Notes: generated by a model not told the origin, from the sequence alone. Numbered from the stretch's first letter, positions 26,782-37,515 are shown. The stretch is 64,000 bases of DNA from CAVOXO01 sp963700425 (GCA_963700425.1 CAVOXO010000001.1:186001-250000); one strand, 5' to 3'. Program-made: numbers and translations.

Positions 26782-27697
26782 ATGGGAATGCTCGACGGAA
26801 AGGTCGCGATCGTCACGGGGGCGGGCCACGGCATCGGCCGAGGTCACGCACTCGAGTTGGCCCGTCACGGAGCGAAGGTCGTCGTCAACGATCTCGGGTC
26901 CTCGGTGAGTGGCGAGGGCACGTCGCGTGATGCCGATCTCACCGTCGACATCATCACCGAGCGTGGCGGCGAGGCAGTGGGGAACTACGAGAACGTGGCG
27001 GACTTCGAGGGCGCCGGCCGAATGGTGGCCCAGGCCGTCGACACCTACGGCCAACTCGACATCCTCGTGAACAACGCCGGCATCGTGCGCGACTCGGCCA
27101 TCTGGAACATGAGCGAGGCAGACTTCGATGCGGTCATCGCCGTCCACCTCAAGGGCGCGTGGGCGCCCTCGAAGCACGCAGCCGTGCACTGGCGGGAGCG
27201 CAACAAGGCCACCGGCGGTCCGGTCGGTGGGCGGATCATCAACACCACCTCGGGAGCGGGCCTCACCGGTAACTTCGGTCAGACCAATTACGCAACGGCC
27301 AAGGCCGGTATCTCGTCGATGACCCAGACCCTCAGCCTCGAGCTCTACAAGATGGGCGTGACCGTCAATTGCGTCGGACCCGCCGCCGCGACCCGCATCA
27401 CGGCCACCATGCCGGGAGCGCCCGATGTCATCGAGGCCGACGAGGTCCCCGAAGGGGAGTGGAATCGCATGGATCCCTCGGTCAGCTCGCCACTGGTGGC
27501 GTGGTTGGCCTCCGACGAGGCCGCACACGTCACGGGGCAGACGATCCGGGCGGTGGCGGAGGACATCATCTGGATGACGCCCTGGAGCAACGGTCCCACG
27601 ATCAACAACGGTGGCAAGCGGTGGGACGCCACCAGCCCTGGGTACCAAGTTGGCGACCGACGTCTTCGGAACCCGCGCTCCGGGCCTCCGCTACTGA
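26782..27697 (+). CDS. SDR oxidoreductase (3-hydroxyacyl-CoA dehydrogenase / MFE-2-like)
   Basis: 305 residues. VTGAGHGIGRGHALELARHGAKVVVNDLGSS is characteristic of peroxisomal MFE-2-type 3-hydroxyacyl-CoA dehydrogenases, followed by VNNAGIVRDS, the Ser of NTTSGAGLTG, and YATAKAG with catalytic Tyr and Lys. It would oxidise the hydroxyl made by a MaoC hydratase. The frame changes near 27645; the corrected end reads TKLATDVFGTRAPGLRY with stop at 27695-27697. Under operator copy 7. It links the operator set to the dehydrogenation-hydration-oxidation sequence of beta-oxidation. Confidence 0.87.
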
Positions 27698-27705
27698 TCG
27701 ACCAC

Positions 27706-28991
27706 GTGCCGACCAATGCCGAGGTCCTCTCGGCGATGCTGTCGCGCTGCCGGGGTCCGTCGGGTACTCGGCGCGCCCTTGGGATCACTCGATCACCGTG
27801 CCGGTCGATGACGACGACATCGCCGTTCTGCTGGCCGACGCCGACGGACGCGTCAACGGTGGATGGGGAGCGGCCTTTCTCGACGAACAGATCCTCCACT
27901 CTCCTCCCAGCCGGGCGGGGTCGGCCCATCCGCTGACCATCTCCTCCGCGGCGGAGTTCGCGGGAGTCGCTTCTCGGCGCCGCAGGATCCGTTCCTGCGA
28001 CCCACGCCATGTTCCTGGATCTCGACCTCGAGGGCCGGCGTCGGTGGGGGCCGACGCCTTCGTCGAACCACCGGCGGTGGTCCCGACCCTGGCGCCCGAA
28101 CTCGCCGATCTCTCCGTCGTCGTGCTGGTCGGGCCGGGGGTGGCGAGGGCGGGGTCCGAGGCGCTCGCCGGCCTCGATGCCTTCGCCCGTCACAGCGGGC
28201 GGGCCGTGGCCAACACCTTCGGGGCGAAGGGAGTGTTCCGCTGGGACAGCCCCTTCCATGCGGGAACCGTCGGCCTCCAGGAGATGACCTCGCCCTCGCC
28301 GGCCTCCTCGACGCCGATCTGGTGATCGTGTCGGGACTCGATCCTCCCGAGGTCGATTCCGCCGATCTCGAGGCGGCGCTGGTCGTCGACGTCGATCCCC
28401 GCCATTTCGGGGCCCTGGGCGCCCATTGGCCCGACGCGACCGGGATCGACAACGAGCGATCCGCCCTCTACACGCGGCATCGCGGCGGTCGGTCACGCCG
28501 CTCTACGAGAACGGGTCCGCTCCGCTCAACCCCGCTCGGGCGGCCCTGCACCTCTCGGGGGCCGCATCGGCGACGGGGGTGGTCGTGGCCGACTCCGGTC
28601 CCGCCGGGTTCTGGATCGGGCGGACCTTCCCGACCGGGACGGTGGACTCGGTGGTCGTGTGCGCGGTGCCGATCGAGGGCTCCGCGGTGGCCGGCGCGAT
28701 CGTGCGGGATGGGACGGCCGACCCTCCGTTGCCGTCACCCACTCGATGGGCCCGATGAGCGAGGCCCTGTTCGCCATGGCCGAACGGAGCGGGGTCGCCG
28801 TCGGCGTCCAGGTCTGGTGTCAGGACGGAGAGGTCGTCGACGGTGAGCGTCACGCTGCTCTCTGCGTCGATCAGTTCGGTGGTCGACGTCGACGACCATC
28901 GCCCGCCTCGCGATCCCCGACCGACGTGCCCGCGTCGTTGGTCGCCGCAGCGGGTGACGTGAGGTCACCCTTCGTCGCCGCGGATCGCTGA
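27706..28991 (+). CDS. Thiamine-pyrophosphate-enzyme-like protein, heavily frameshifted
   Basis: Broken into at least six frames, but pieces resemble the TPP-binding (acetolactate-synthase-like) superfamily: central-domain text SVVVLVGPGVARAGSEAL, RAVANTFGAKGVFRWDSP and LDADLVIVSGLDPPEVDS, then GRTFPTGTVDSVVVCAV and HSMGPMSEALFAMAERSG. The N-terminal part (DDDDIAVLLADADGRVNGG) is unusual. GTG 27706 lies 8 bases after the SDR stop. The end is uncertain; the last open frame stops at 28991. I cannot see the full TPP-binding GDG-N motif. Whether it is a functional enzyme or a decayed copy depends on whether the frame breaks are sequencing errors. Confidence 0.4.
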
Positions 28992-29004
28992 GATCGCCCT
29001 TTCC

Positions 29005-29018
29005 TAGAACGCGTTCTC
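29005..29018. promoter_or_regulatory. KstR-type box upstream of the kstR-like gene
   Basis: TAGAACGCGTTCTC, a near-perfect match to TnnAACnnGTTnnA with one outer base different. The inner dyad AGAACGCGTTCT is perfect. It lies 33 bases before the TTG at 29052, as expected for autoregulation. Confidence 0.75.
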
Positions 29019-29051
29019 GTTTTCTGTCACCATTGGGGTCGGAGGTGTTCG

Positions 29052-29625
29052 TTGACGCTCACCGAGTCGCAGCAGGCGCGGCACGACCGAATGTTGGGAG
29101 AGGCGGCTCGCCTCGCGTCCGAAGGCGGATTCGACGCGGTGCAGATGCGCGAGGTCGCTACGTCCTCCGACGTGGCGCTCGGCACCCTGTACCGCTACTT
29201 CCCCTCCAAGGAGCATCTCCTGGTCTCCGCGATGGGACGCCAGATCGTGGCATTGAGCGACCGGCTGTCGGTCCGCCCCGCCCGGGGGGACAACTCGGTC
29301 GAGAGGGTCGTCGACGTGTTGAGCCGCGCCAACCAGGCCCTTCGGAACGCAGCAGAACTTCACGGCCGCGGTCGTGCGGTCGCTGGCGTCGGGCGACGAG
29401 ACGGTGGCGCCGGTGGTTCGGGAGGTCCGCGAGCACGATGGGCGCGATCATCCTCACCGCCATGACCGATTCCGAGCCCACCGAGCGGGAGCGCCTTCAG
29501 GCGCAGTTGCTGCAGGAGATCTGGCTGTCGGCGCTCGTGGCCTGGATCTCGGGTGTCGAGGAGGCCGGCTCCGTGACCGACAAGCTCGCCGCCGCGGCCG
29601 GTCTGCTGCTCGGGTCGGACCGTGA
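29052..29625 (+). CDS. kstR: TetR-family regulator, KstR-like, frameshifted
   Basis: HTH DNA-binding domain AVQMREVATSSDVALGTLYRYFPSKEHLLVSAM matches, from memory, mycobacterial KstR closely (there AVQMRAVADRADVAVGTLYRYFPSK). The C-terminal LLQEIWLSALVAWIS and TDKLAAAAGLLLG also match the ligand domain. KstR represses cholesterol catabolism and is released by a steroid CoA thioester. The start is TTG 29052 with GGAGG at 29041-29045. Frame changes at about 29350, 29440 and near the end split the frame; the inferred TGA (29623-29625) overlaps the GTG of the next gene. A KstR-type box lies at its promoter. Confidence 0.78.
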
Positions 29626-30539
29626 CCGCCTTGCCCACTCGTCCGACTTCTCGATTCCCGAGGGGATCACTCGGGCTCGATCTGCCCCTCGGCCGCCGGA
29701 TCGAACTCGTGGGCCGGGGTCACGACCTTCGTGCGGGAGGTGCCGGACCGACGCCGACCGCACCGACGGTGGTGCTTCTCCACGGCTGGTTCGCGTCCGG
29801 CGGATTCAACTGGTATCAGGCGTTCGAGCCGATGTCGCAGCACTTCCGGGTCGTCGCCCCCGACATGCGCGGTCACGGCCGAGGCCTGCGGAATCGGCGA
29901 CGATTCCGTCTCTCCGACTGCGCCGACGACGTCGCGGCCACGCTCGACGAGCTCGGAGATCGAGAACGCGATCTTCGTGCGGATTCTCCATGGGTGGACC
30001 CGTCGCCCAACTGATGTGGCGACGCCACCGCGACCGGGTGAGCGGGGCTCGTGTTCGCCGCGACCGCGTCGTCGTTCATCCCCGGTCTCCAGCAGCGGAT
30101 GATCTTCGCCGGGATGATGGGAATGGCGGCAGGCACGACCCGGATGGCCCAGATCCGCCACGTGGCTGCCGGCGACCCGTTCGACACGCCCTCCCTCGGG
30201 GTCTCCAGCGGCACCGGCGGCCGTCCGTCGTCGATGGAGATGCTGGGCCGCACAGGAGATGCGCCGTCACGACATGCGGATGTTGATGGAGGCCGGGGGG
30301 GCCATCTCGACGTTCTCGTCGCGCCGATGGCTCGGTGACGTGACCGAACCGACACGGTCATGGTCACGACCAAGGACCGGGCGATGCCCGCCGCCGAACA
30401 GCTGAAGCTGGCAATCGCTGATCCCGCACGCCGAGATTCACCGCTACGACGAGGGCCACACCTCGCCGGTGCTCGAGTCGTTCGGACCGCCATCACCGAT
30501 GCCGACGCTCTCGGTCAACGAACGGTCGACTCGACGTGA
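29622..30539 (+). CDS. Alpha/beta hydrolase, heavily frameshifted
   Basis: Pieces in three frames form one hydrolase: VVLLHGWFASGGFNW, VVAPDMRGHGRG, the nucleophile elbow GFSMGGPVAQLMWRR, LVFAATASSFIPG, EMRRHDMRMLMEAGGAIS-like text and a C-terminal HTSPVLE region holding the catalytic His. About 305 residues. GTG 29622 overlaps the regulator's presumed stop, and its own stop (30537-30539) overlaps GTG 30536 of the CoA ligase. The gene is thus the middle member of a tightly packed operon with the KstR-like regulator, CoA ligase and racemase. Substrate unknown. Confidence 0.7.
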
Positions 30540-32226
30540 CTGACGGAACGGCGCCGTCGAGAGTTCATCGGAGACTGACACTGCACTACAACCTGGCCGA
30601 CGTCTGGGAGGCGGTCGGCGAACGGGTTCCGGAGCGGACGGCGGTGACCTGTCTCGACCGCCAGGTCGTCACCTACGGGAACTCGAGGAGCGGTCAAACC
30701 GTCTCGCCCACGCACTCCTCGACGCCGGGTGTGGCCCGGGCGATCACGTGGGCATCTACCTGCTCAACGGAATCGAGTGGTTCGACGCTCTGCTGGCGTG
30801 CTTCAAGATCCGAGCCGTTCCGATCAACGTCAACTACCGCTACGTCTCGTCCGGAGCTCGAGTATCTCTTCGTCGACTCCGGGGCTGGTGGCGGTGATCG
30901 CCAACCGCCAGTTCGCCGACCGGCTCGCCGAGGTCGTGCCGGACACCGACGGTCGCGGTGGTCGTTCTCCGTCGACGACACCGGAGGCCGAGGTGCCGGA
31001 GGGCTCCGTCGACTACGACACGGCGCTCGCCGAGGCATCCGCCGAGCCCGACCGGACGGTCGAGCGGACCGGCGACGACCTCTACATCATCTACACGGGC
31101 GGCACCACCGGGATGCCCAAGGGCGTGGTGTGGCGCCAGGAGGATGCGTTCTTCGCCTGCATCGGCGGCGGCGACCCGATGCGCATGAGCGGCGCCGGTG
31201 GAATCGCCCGGCGCAGATGCTCGACCGGATCATCGACGGCGAGTTCGTGGCCTTCCCGCTCGCCCCGATGATGCACGCCGCCGCCCAGTGGACGTCGCTG
31301 TCGTGGCTGTTCTGCGGTGCCAGCGTGGTCATGGCTCCCGGATCGTTCGATCCCGGTGCGATGTGGCAGGACCATCGGAGAACGAGGTGTCGCACCCTCA
31401 TCGTCGTCGGCGACGCCATGGTTCGACCGCTCGTCGACGCCTGGGACGTCGCACGGCCCCTTCGACGTGTCGAGCCTGTTCGCCATCGGATCGGGTGGTG
31501 CACCGCTGACACCGTCGCTGAAGGATCGCCTCATGGAGCTGCTACCCAGCGGCCATGGTCACCGACGGATTCGGGTCGTCGGAGACCGGCGCCCAGGGCG
31601 CCCAGCGACTGTCGCCCGGCGAGACGACCGGTGGGTCGACCCGTTTCGTGCCCATCGATGCCGAACACCGCCGTGCTCGACGACGACAGCAGGCCCGTCG
31701 AGCCCGGGTCGGCGCGGTCGGCCGGGTGGCGCTCACCGGTCGCATTCCCGCTCGGCTACCACAACGCCCCGGAGAAGACGGCCGAGAACTTCGTCGAGGT
31801 CGACGGGACGCGCTGGGTGCGTCACCGGCGACATGGCGACGGTGGAGGCCGACGGCACCATCGCCGCTGCTGGGCCGGGGCAATCAGGTGCATCAACACC
31901 GGTGGCGAGAAGGTCTTCCCCGAAGAGGTCGAGGCGGCGCTCAAGTCGCACCCCGACGTCTACGACGCCGTCGTGGTCGGCGTCGACGACGACCGGTTCG
32001 GCCAGACGGGTGTGCGCGGTGTGCCAACCCCGTCGACGGCGACCGCGCCTGACGCTCGAGGACCTGGCCGACCACTGCCGGGCGCGCGTCGCCGGCTACA
32101 AGGTGCCGCGCGATCTGGTGGTCGTCGACATGGTCGTGCGGTCACCGGTGGGCAAGGCCGACTACCGCTGGGCGGCCGACGTCGCCGTCGAGGCCGTCGG
32201 CGGGCCCACGACCGGACGACACGTGA
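30536..32226 (+). CDS. FadD19-like AMP-forming CoA ligase, heavily frameshifted
   Basis: Pieces run collinearly: LHYNLADVWEAVGERVPERTAV, CFKIRAVPINVNYRYVSSE, P-loop YTGGTTGMPKGVVWRQED, PLAPMMHAAAQWTSL, VTDGFGSSETGAQG, INTGGEKVFPEEVEAALKSHPDV and VAGYKVPRDLVVVD. The order and wording are those of FadD19-type ligases that activate cholesterol side-chain acids. It is a clear paralog of the gene at 37512-39134. About ten single-base changes break it. The last frame continues into the next gene, so a true stop is only inferred (TGA 32224-32226). It would activate a C26-type or branched acid before the racemase. Confidence 0.75.
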
Positions 32227-33384
32227 GCGGAGCGCTGGCGGGCATCCGGGTCATCGAGATCGGCGGGCTGGGACCCGCGCCGTTCTGTGCCATGGTGCTC
32301 GCCGATCACGGTGCCGACGTGCTTGCGCATCGAACGCCCCGACAAGGTCGCTACCACCCGGCGCCGGCGTGCAGGACGGGTTCGAACGCTTCGACATGCT
32401 GAGCCGCGTCGCGCCGGTCGGCGGGGTCGACCTCCGGTCGCCGACGGGGCCGCGCCTCGTCTCGAGCTCGCCGGGTCGGCGGACGTGTTCATCGAGGGGT
32501 TCCGCCCGGGCGTCGCCGAGCGACTGGGAATCGGACCCGACGACCTCTGCGCGGCTCAACCGGCGATTGATCTACGGCCGCATGACCGGATGGGGTCGAC
32601 GCGGACCGCTGGCCGACCGTGCCGGACACGACATCAACTACGTCTCGCTGGCCGGGGTCCAGGCCCACATCGGTCGTGTCGGACGAGCCGCCCACGCCAC
32701 CTCTCAACCTGGTGGGTGACTTCGGTGGCGGCGGGATGCTGCTGGCGTTCGGCATCTGCGCGGCGCTGGTGGAGCGCGCCACGTCGGGTCGACGGCCAGG
32801 TGGTCGACGCGGCCATGGTCGACGGCGCGGCCCTGCTGATGGCTCCGCTGTTCGGTGCGGCGGGTAGCGGCTTCTGGTCCGACGAGCGCGGGAACGAACC
32901 TGCTCGACTCGGGCGCACCGTTCTACGACTGCTACGGTGCGCCGACGGACTGTTCGTGTCGGTCGGGGCGATCGAGGCGAAGTTCTTCGCCGAACTTCTC
33001 GATGGCCTGGGGCTGGATCCCCCGAGGTCGGCACGCCCACGACGTGTCGCACTGGCCCGAGGTCAGCGCACAGATGCGGCGACCGCGTTCGCCTCACGCA
33101 GCCGTGACGACTGGGCGGAGGTCTTTGCTGACCGGGATGCGTGTGTCGCACCGGTGCTCACCATGGCCGAGGCGCCGACCCACCCTCACCTCGCCGCCTG
33201 GGGGACGTTCATCGAACTCGACGGTGTCGCGCAGCCGTCGCCCGCCCCGAGGTTCGATCGCACCCCGGCACCCCACCCTTCCCCACCGCGCGCCGCGGGT
33301 GCCGACACCGACGAGGTCCTGGCCGAGTGGGGAATCGCCGACAGCGAGCTCGCCCGCCTGCACGACATCGGCGCCATCGCCTGA
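32223..33384 (+). CDS. mcr: Alpha-methylacyl-CoA racemase, frameshifted
   Basis: Class III CoA-transferase fold of the AMACR branch: GALAGIRVIEIGGLGPAPFCAMVLADHGAD, then YGRMTGWGRRGPLADRAGHDINYVSLAG, which is a near-signature of AMACR/Mcr, GGGGMLLAFGICAAL and a normal C-terminus ending at 33384. Interconverts (2R)- and (2S)-methylacyl-CoA, needed before beta-oxidation of branched side chains such as that of sterols. At least seven frame changes. GTG 32223 lies within the presumed stop of the CoA ligase. Together with the ligase and the KstR-like gene it fits sterol side-chain entry. Confidence 0.8.
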
Positions 33385-33557
33385 CCGTCGACGCGTCGGC
33401 GTCCGTTGCTCGTCGAGTAACAGCACCGTGGCGTGATGCGGCCCCAACTTCCCAGATGCAGTTTCCGGGTGCTGTGCTATCGGGCAGGCTCCCTTCGACC
33501 TGTCCCAGAACGCCACTTTGAGGGCAGTCTTCGGATCGCATCGCTACCGTCGACGGG

Positions 33558-33890
33558 GTGACCTTCGTCCCCGGGCAGGACATGCTTGCCGGATCGCCGC
33601 TGCCTGGTTGGACGGGGAGGTTCTTCCACTCGGACAACATGACGTTCGCTCGCTGGACGGTTGCCGAGGGAGCCGCCGACCTGCACGAGCACCACCACGA
33701 GCAGGAGGAGGTCTGGAACGTCGTCGCTGGAAGAGTCGCTCTCGTCGTGGAGGGCGTCGAGGGCATCGTGGAGAGCGGTGGTGCGGCCATCGTGCCACCG
33801 AACACGCTCCACTCGGTCCGGGTTCTCGGTCCGGCCGAGATCGTGATCGCGGATTTCCCCGTTCGCGAGCAGCTGCCTGGCGTGTCCTGA
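33558..33890 (+). CDS. Small cupin-domain protein
   Basis: 110 residues, one RmlC-type beta barrel. DLHEHHHEQEEVWNVVAGR gives the first cupin motif with its metal-binding histidines and Glu; IVPPNTLHSVRVLG gives the second with the last His. Such small cupins are often isomerases, decarboxylases or sensors; nothing here narrows it. Starts at GTG 33558 in uninterrupted frame. Stands alone between the racemase and the epimerase-like gene. Confidence 0.8.
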   Translation: MTFVPGQDMLAGSPLPGWTGRFFHSDNMTFARWTVAEGAADLHEHHHEQEEVWNVVAGRVALVVEGVEGIVESGGAAIVPPNTLHSVRVLGPAEIVIADFPVREQLPGVS

Positions 33891-34033
33891 CGAACACATC
33901 AACACCGGCAGCTCGAGTGATCTCGGCGGCCGTAGCGGGGTGATCGGCGGCTCGATTCGGTGGCGCTGCCTGCGCCTCGCCATCACCGGCACGTGTGGGT
34001 CGGACACACCCTGACCGGGCATGCTGTCACGTC

Positions 34034-34956
34034 ATGAAGGTATTCGTACTCGGTGGAACCGGCGCCGTCGGGCGACCCGTGGTCGACGCGCTCGTAGCGT
34101 CCGGACACGAGGTGCGCGCCCTTGCCCGCACCGACGAGAAGGCACGTCATCTGCGATCAGTCGGTGCCGAACCGGTAGAGGTCTCCATCTTCGACCGGTC
34201 CGATCTGGCGGGAGCGTTCGCCGGTCAGGACGCCGTCGTCAACCTCGCGACTGCCCAGCCGTCGACCTTCGGCTTCATCATCCTCCGCGCCTGGCGCGAC
34301 ACCGAGCGGATCCGCACCGAGGGATCCACAGCCGTGGCGGCCGCGGCGCTCGATGCCGACGTTCCTGTCGTGATCCAGGAGTCGGTTGTCATGGTGTATC
34401 GAGACCACGGTGACAAATGGGTCGATGAGACCGCCCTCGTCGACCATTACCCATGGCCGTCGGCAACCACGCCGCGGAAGCCAGCGCCAATCGTTTCACC
34501 GCCCGCAGCGGCACCGGCATCGTCGCCCGATTCGGGTTCTTCTACGGCACCGGGGCACAACACGCGCACGACTTCCTGAACCTGGCCCGCCGGGGCGTCG
34601 CCCCCGTGATCGGCCACCCCGACAGCTATCTCTCCTCCATCCACGTCGCTGACGGCGGCCGAGCCGTCGCCGCCCTCCTCGACGCCCCAGCGGGCACCTA
34701 CAACGTCGTCGACGACGAACCGCTCACCAAGCGCGCCTTTGCCGACGCGCTCGCCCAGGCTGCAGGACGACGCGCGTGGGCCCGGGGCCCAGGCCGAACC
34801 GCCCGCCTCCTCGGCCACCGGACCGACGCCCTCGGCCGCTCCGTCCGGGCCATCAACATCAAGGTTCGCGAGGCAACCGGCTGGGCGCCCGAGTACACGA
34901 GCGCCAGCCAAGGTTGGGCAGCAATGGGCCGTGGAGCCGACGCCTCGAACCCATGA
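34034..34956 (+). CDS. NAD(P)-binding epimerase/NmrA-like protein, one frame change
   Basis: Extended-SDR Rossmann protein of about 307 residues: MKVFVLGGTGAVGRPVVDAL, ALARTDEKARHL, NLATAQPS, then VARFGFFYGTGAQH and YLSSIHVADGGRAVAALLDAPAGTYNVVDDEP, which is typical of NAD-dependent epimerase/dehydratase relatives. Near 34450 one base is missing (YP to MAVGNHAAEASANRF), and this removes part of the usual YxxxK region from view. Ends at 34956. The substrate is unknown; relatives include sugar and quinone reductases. Confidence 0.75.
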
Positions 34957-35269
34957 TCAGGCGGTAACCCATCGGGCACACCGAATCACGGAGGGCGGAG
35001 CCGGCAGTCCGCATCGACCTCGACACGGACCGGCGGACATGCTCAGCCGGCATGCCCCAGCGCCGGATCGGAGCCATGGCCCTGAACTGTCACCCCAGGC
35101 CCAGTCACTCTGGCTTGACTCGACTTCTTCCTCCGACACGAACCCCCACGTGCCCGGCTCACGTGTCATTGGTGAACCGTGGCGGCGAATTGACCTGCCA
35201 CTCCGCATGGCGACCATGTCATCCACCGTGGCGCCCCGGCGACCTCGCCGTGTTCCGAGACGGCCGGGC
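34957..35269. other. 313-base intergenic stretch with no recognisable feature
   Basis: Between the stop of the epimerase-like gene and the stop of the convergent glyoxalase gene. No open frame with family resemblance, no strong hairpin and no copy of either operator is visible. Confidence 0.5.
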
Positions 35270-35641
35270 CTACGGCAGCTCCTGCAAGGTCCAGGTGTTC
35301 CCGTCGGGATCGGCGAAGCCGGCCATCCGGACCCGCCCACCGAGCTCGGCCACCTCGTCGACGTCGACGCCGCGATCGACCAGTGCTCCTCGGGCGGCGT
35401 CGATGTCGTCGACGACGAGGTGCAGGCCGCGGATCGAGCCGGGTTCGGCGGCGAGGCCCGGCAATCCGTGAGCGAGGACGATCGAGCAGGATGAGCCGCT
35501 CGGCGTCAGTTGGACGACGCGGACACCCTCGGTGGGCGTGACGTCGTGATCGAGACCGAATCCGACCTTGTCGGCATAGAAGGTCAACGAAGTGTCGATG
35601 TCCACCACAGGTATGGGGACGAGTTCGAGCCGCATCTCCAC
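35270..35641 (-). CDS. Glyoxalase/VOC-fold protein
   Basis: 123 residues. LELVPIPVVDIDTSLTFYADKVGF is the first beta-alpha-beta-beta-beta unit of the vicinal oxygen chelate fold; LHLVVDDIDAARGAL and FADPDGNTWTLQELP form the second, with the terminal Glu a typical metal ligand. Could be a lyase, dioxygenase, or resistance protein. It follows the methyltransferase gene on the same strand after about 80 bases. Confidence 0.83.
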   Translation of the reverse strand: MEMRLELVPIPVVDIDTSLTFYADKVGFGLDHDVTPTEGVRVVQLTPSGSSCSIVLAHGLPGLAAEPGSIRGLHLVVDDIDAARGALVDRGVDVDEVAELGGRVRMAGFADPDGNTWTLQELP

Positions 35642-35720
35642 GCCGACACGGTAGGCGGTCGAGCGACGGAACGCCGGAGGAACCGTCGCAACAGGGTCAC
35701 GGCCTCCGACGTCATGAGGG

Positions 35721-36745
35721 TCACTCGGGTTTCCGCCCCACGCAGTGCCAGTTGAGCGTGAGCAGTTCCTCTTCCTCGGCCTGGATGTAGGACTGGCTGT
35801 TCTCGTTCAGCCGCTGCATCAGCGCGTCGGTCTTGCGTGGGGATCACCCGGATCTTCGCCAGGAACTTGAAGAGCGCCTCGTACTTGTCGAAGAGGGCGA
35901 CCTCCTTCTTGATCATCTCCACCGCCGGCCGCCCCACCGACGAGACGAGCTCGAACCCGGCGTTGCGGTAGGCGTCCTCCCAGTACTCGTAGTACCAGAA
36001 CCCGCCGAACACGGTCAGCTCGCGGGTGTGCTGGATCAGGGTCCGCTGGTGCTCGTTGTCACGGTCGTAGGCGTCGAGGGCCGCGACGTCGTTGATGACG
36101 AACACGCCGCCCGGCTTCAGGACGCGGAACACCTCGTCGAAGGTGAAGGCGTGATCGCTCACGTAGGTCATCGGCTGGACCGCGTAGACCGCGTCGAAGG
36201 CACCGTCGTCGAACGGGAGCGGCTTGTTGAAGTCGCCGACCGTGAAGTTGGACCGCGGCAGGTTCGGGTTCTTCCAGGCCTTCTCGATCTGCGACGCGTC
36301 GAGGTTGATGCCGTAGGGCGTCGCGCCGGTGAGCTCCGCGATGTGCTCGGCGATCGCTCCGCAACCGCAACCCAGGTCGAGCACCTTCTCGCCCGGTTTC
36401 AGCTGCAGGTCGTCCGCGACGATTCGCTCGAAGAGGATCTGGTTCTGGAGCACCGACTGCTCGGAGTCGATCTCGGGCGGCATGTACATCTTCTCGACCG
36501 AACCGAGTGTGCACAGCAGATGGATGACCTTGTAGAGCGCCTGTAGTTCGTTGCTGCTGCCCTGGGGATAGCCCTCGGATCGGCACCCCGTTGTCGTGGT
36601 CGGCCTTGGTGTTCTCGGGTGAGTCGACGAACAGCTCGTCGTAGGAGCCCATGTACGCGTCGTAGTCCTCGTCGCTGATGGTGAGCAGCCCACCGAGTGC
36701 GCCGAGTCGGTCGCGCACGGTCGTCGGTTTGTGTTGCATCGTCAC
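35721..36745 (-). CDS. SAM-dependent methyltransferase (class I, sterol/lipid type), two frame changes
   Basis: About 341 residues. SAM loop VLDLGCGCGAIAEHIAE, then GINLDASQIEKAW, PFDDGAFDAVYAVQPMTYV and FRVLKPGGVFVINDV. The wide N-terminal region and this motif arrangement resemble methyltransferases that act on sterols and other lipids (Erg6/SMT-like), although cyclopropane-synthase relatives cannot be excluded. One extra base near 36576 and another near 35841 break the frame; the corrected C-terminus reads LNENSQSYIQAEEEELLTLNW, with stop at 35721. It begins 4 bases inside the end of the acetoacetate-decarboxylase-like gene, so it is the third gene of a ligase-led operon. Confidence 0.78.
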
Positions 36746-37515
36746 GTTCCTGTGGTGGTGGTCGAGGTGGTTGTGGTGTCGACGACGGTCGGGTCCCGGA
36801 ACGTCGCCGCCATGTTGTCGTCGAACAGGGTCATCAGTGCGCGCTTCGGCATGCCGAGAGCCCGGAGCTCATCCGCGATCGGATGCCCGTAGCCGAGCGT
36901 GACCGTGGTCCCGCCGGGCCGGGCCGTCATTCGCCCCGTGCCCTTCGCCACCCACGGCGTGCGGCGGACCACCAACTCGTCGTCGCACGAGTAGGCGACC
37001 ATCGGCATCTCCCGCCGGGGCAGCGGGACCGGTCCGCGTCTCATCTCGATCCGGACGATCTCGCCCATGTCGTCACGCAGCACACCGGTCGCTCCCCGCT
37101 CGTCGAAGGAGACGTCGAGATCGGCCACCCACTTGGGGAAGCCCCAGATCTGCCGTCCGGCGACACAGGTGAACTCCTCGCTGACCGGCAGGCGCCAGAT
37201 GAGCGACGAGACCGTCCCTTTCGGTGACGGCCCGACTCCGGGCACCTCGTCGACGATGACGCCGAGCGCCAGCTCCTTGTACGTGTCGAGGTCGTTGTCC
37301 AGGTAGTCGATGAGTGCGAGCGAGACGATCGCCTTTCCGAAGGGCTGGCGTTTGGGGGTCAGTCCCGAAGCGGCGATCACCTGCTGGGCCGCCGTGTGGT
37401 CGACCAGGAACGTCGCCGCCGCCTGCCGGGCGCTGCGCACCTCGACCGGCATGGTGATACGTCGTCCCTCGATGAGGTATCCCTCGGTGACATGGGGATC
37501 GGGAGCGGTGGTCAT
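36742..37515 (-). CDS. Acetoacetate decarboxylase-family protein
   Basis: 257 residues. GRQIWGFPKWVADLDV matches the ADC active-site region, where the Lys forms a Schiff base with a beta-keto acid. RMTARPGG and LGYGHPIADELRALG continue the fold. ADC-family members include decarboxylases, aldolases and cyclases, so the exact reaction is open. The C-terminal tail VVDTTTTSTTTTGT is low complexity. It overlaps both neighbours by ATGA, 4 bases each, in the order ligase, ADC-like, methyltransferase. Confidence 0.82.
   Translation of the reverse strand: MTTAPDPHVTEGYLIEGRRITMPVEVRSARQAAATFLVDHTAAQQVIAASGLTPKRQPFGKAIVSLALIDYLDNDLDTYKELALGVIVDEVPGVGPSPKGTVSSLIWRLPVSEEFTCVAGRQIWGFPKWVADLDVSFDERGATGVLRDDMGEIVRIEMRRGPVPLPRREMPMVAYSCDDELVVRRTPWVAKGTGRMTARPGGTTVTLGYGHPIADELRALGMPKRALMTLFDDNMAATFRDPTVVDTTTTSTTTTGT

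Noticed and set aside
31317..33384. A ligase-racemase fusion protein
   Set aside because: The last ligase frame continues into the racemase only because of the local frame; adjacent indels and the typical GTGA overlap make two genes more likely.
34957..35269. A small gene in the 313-base gap
   Set aside because: No frame shows family motifs, a ribosome site and a plausible start together.
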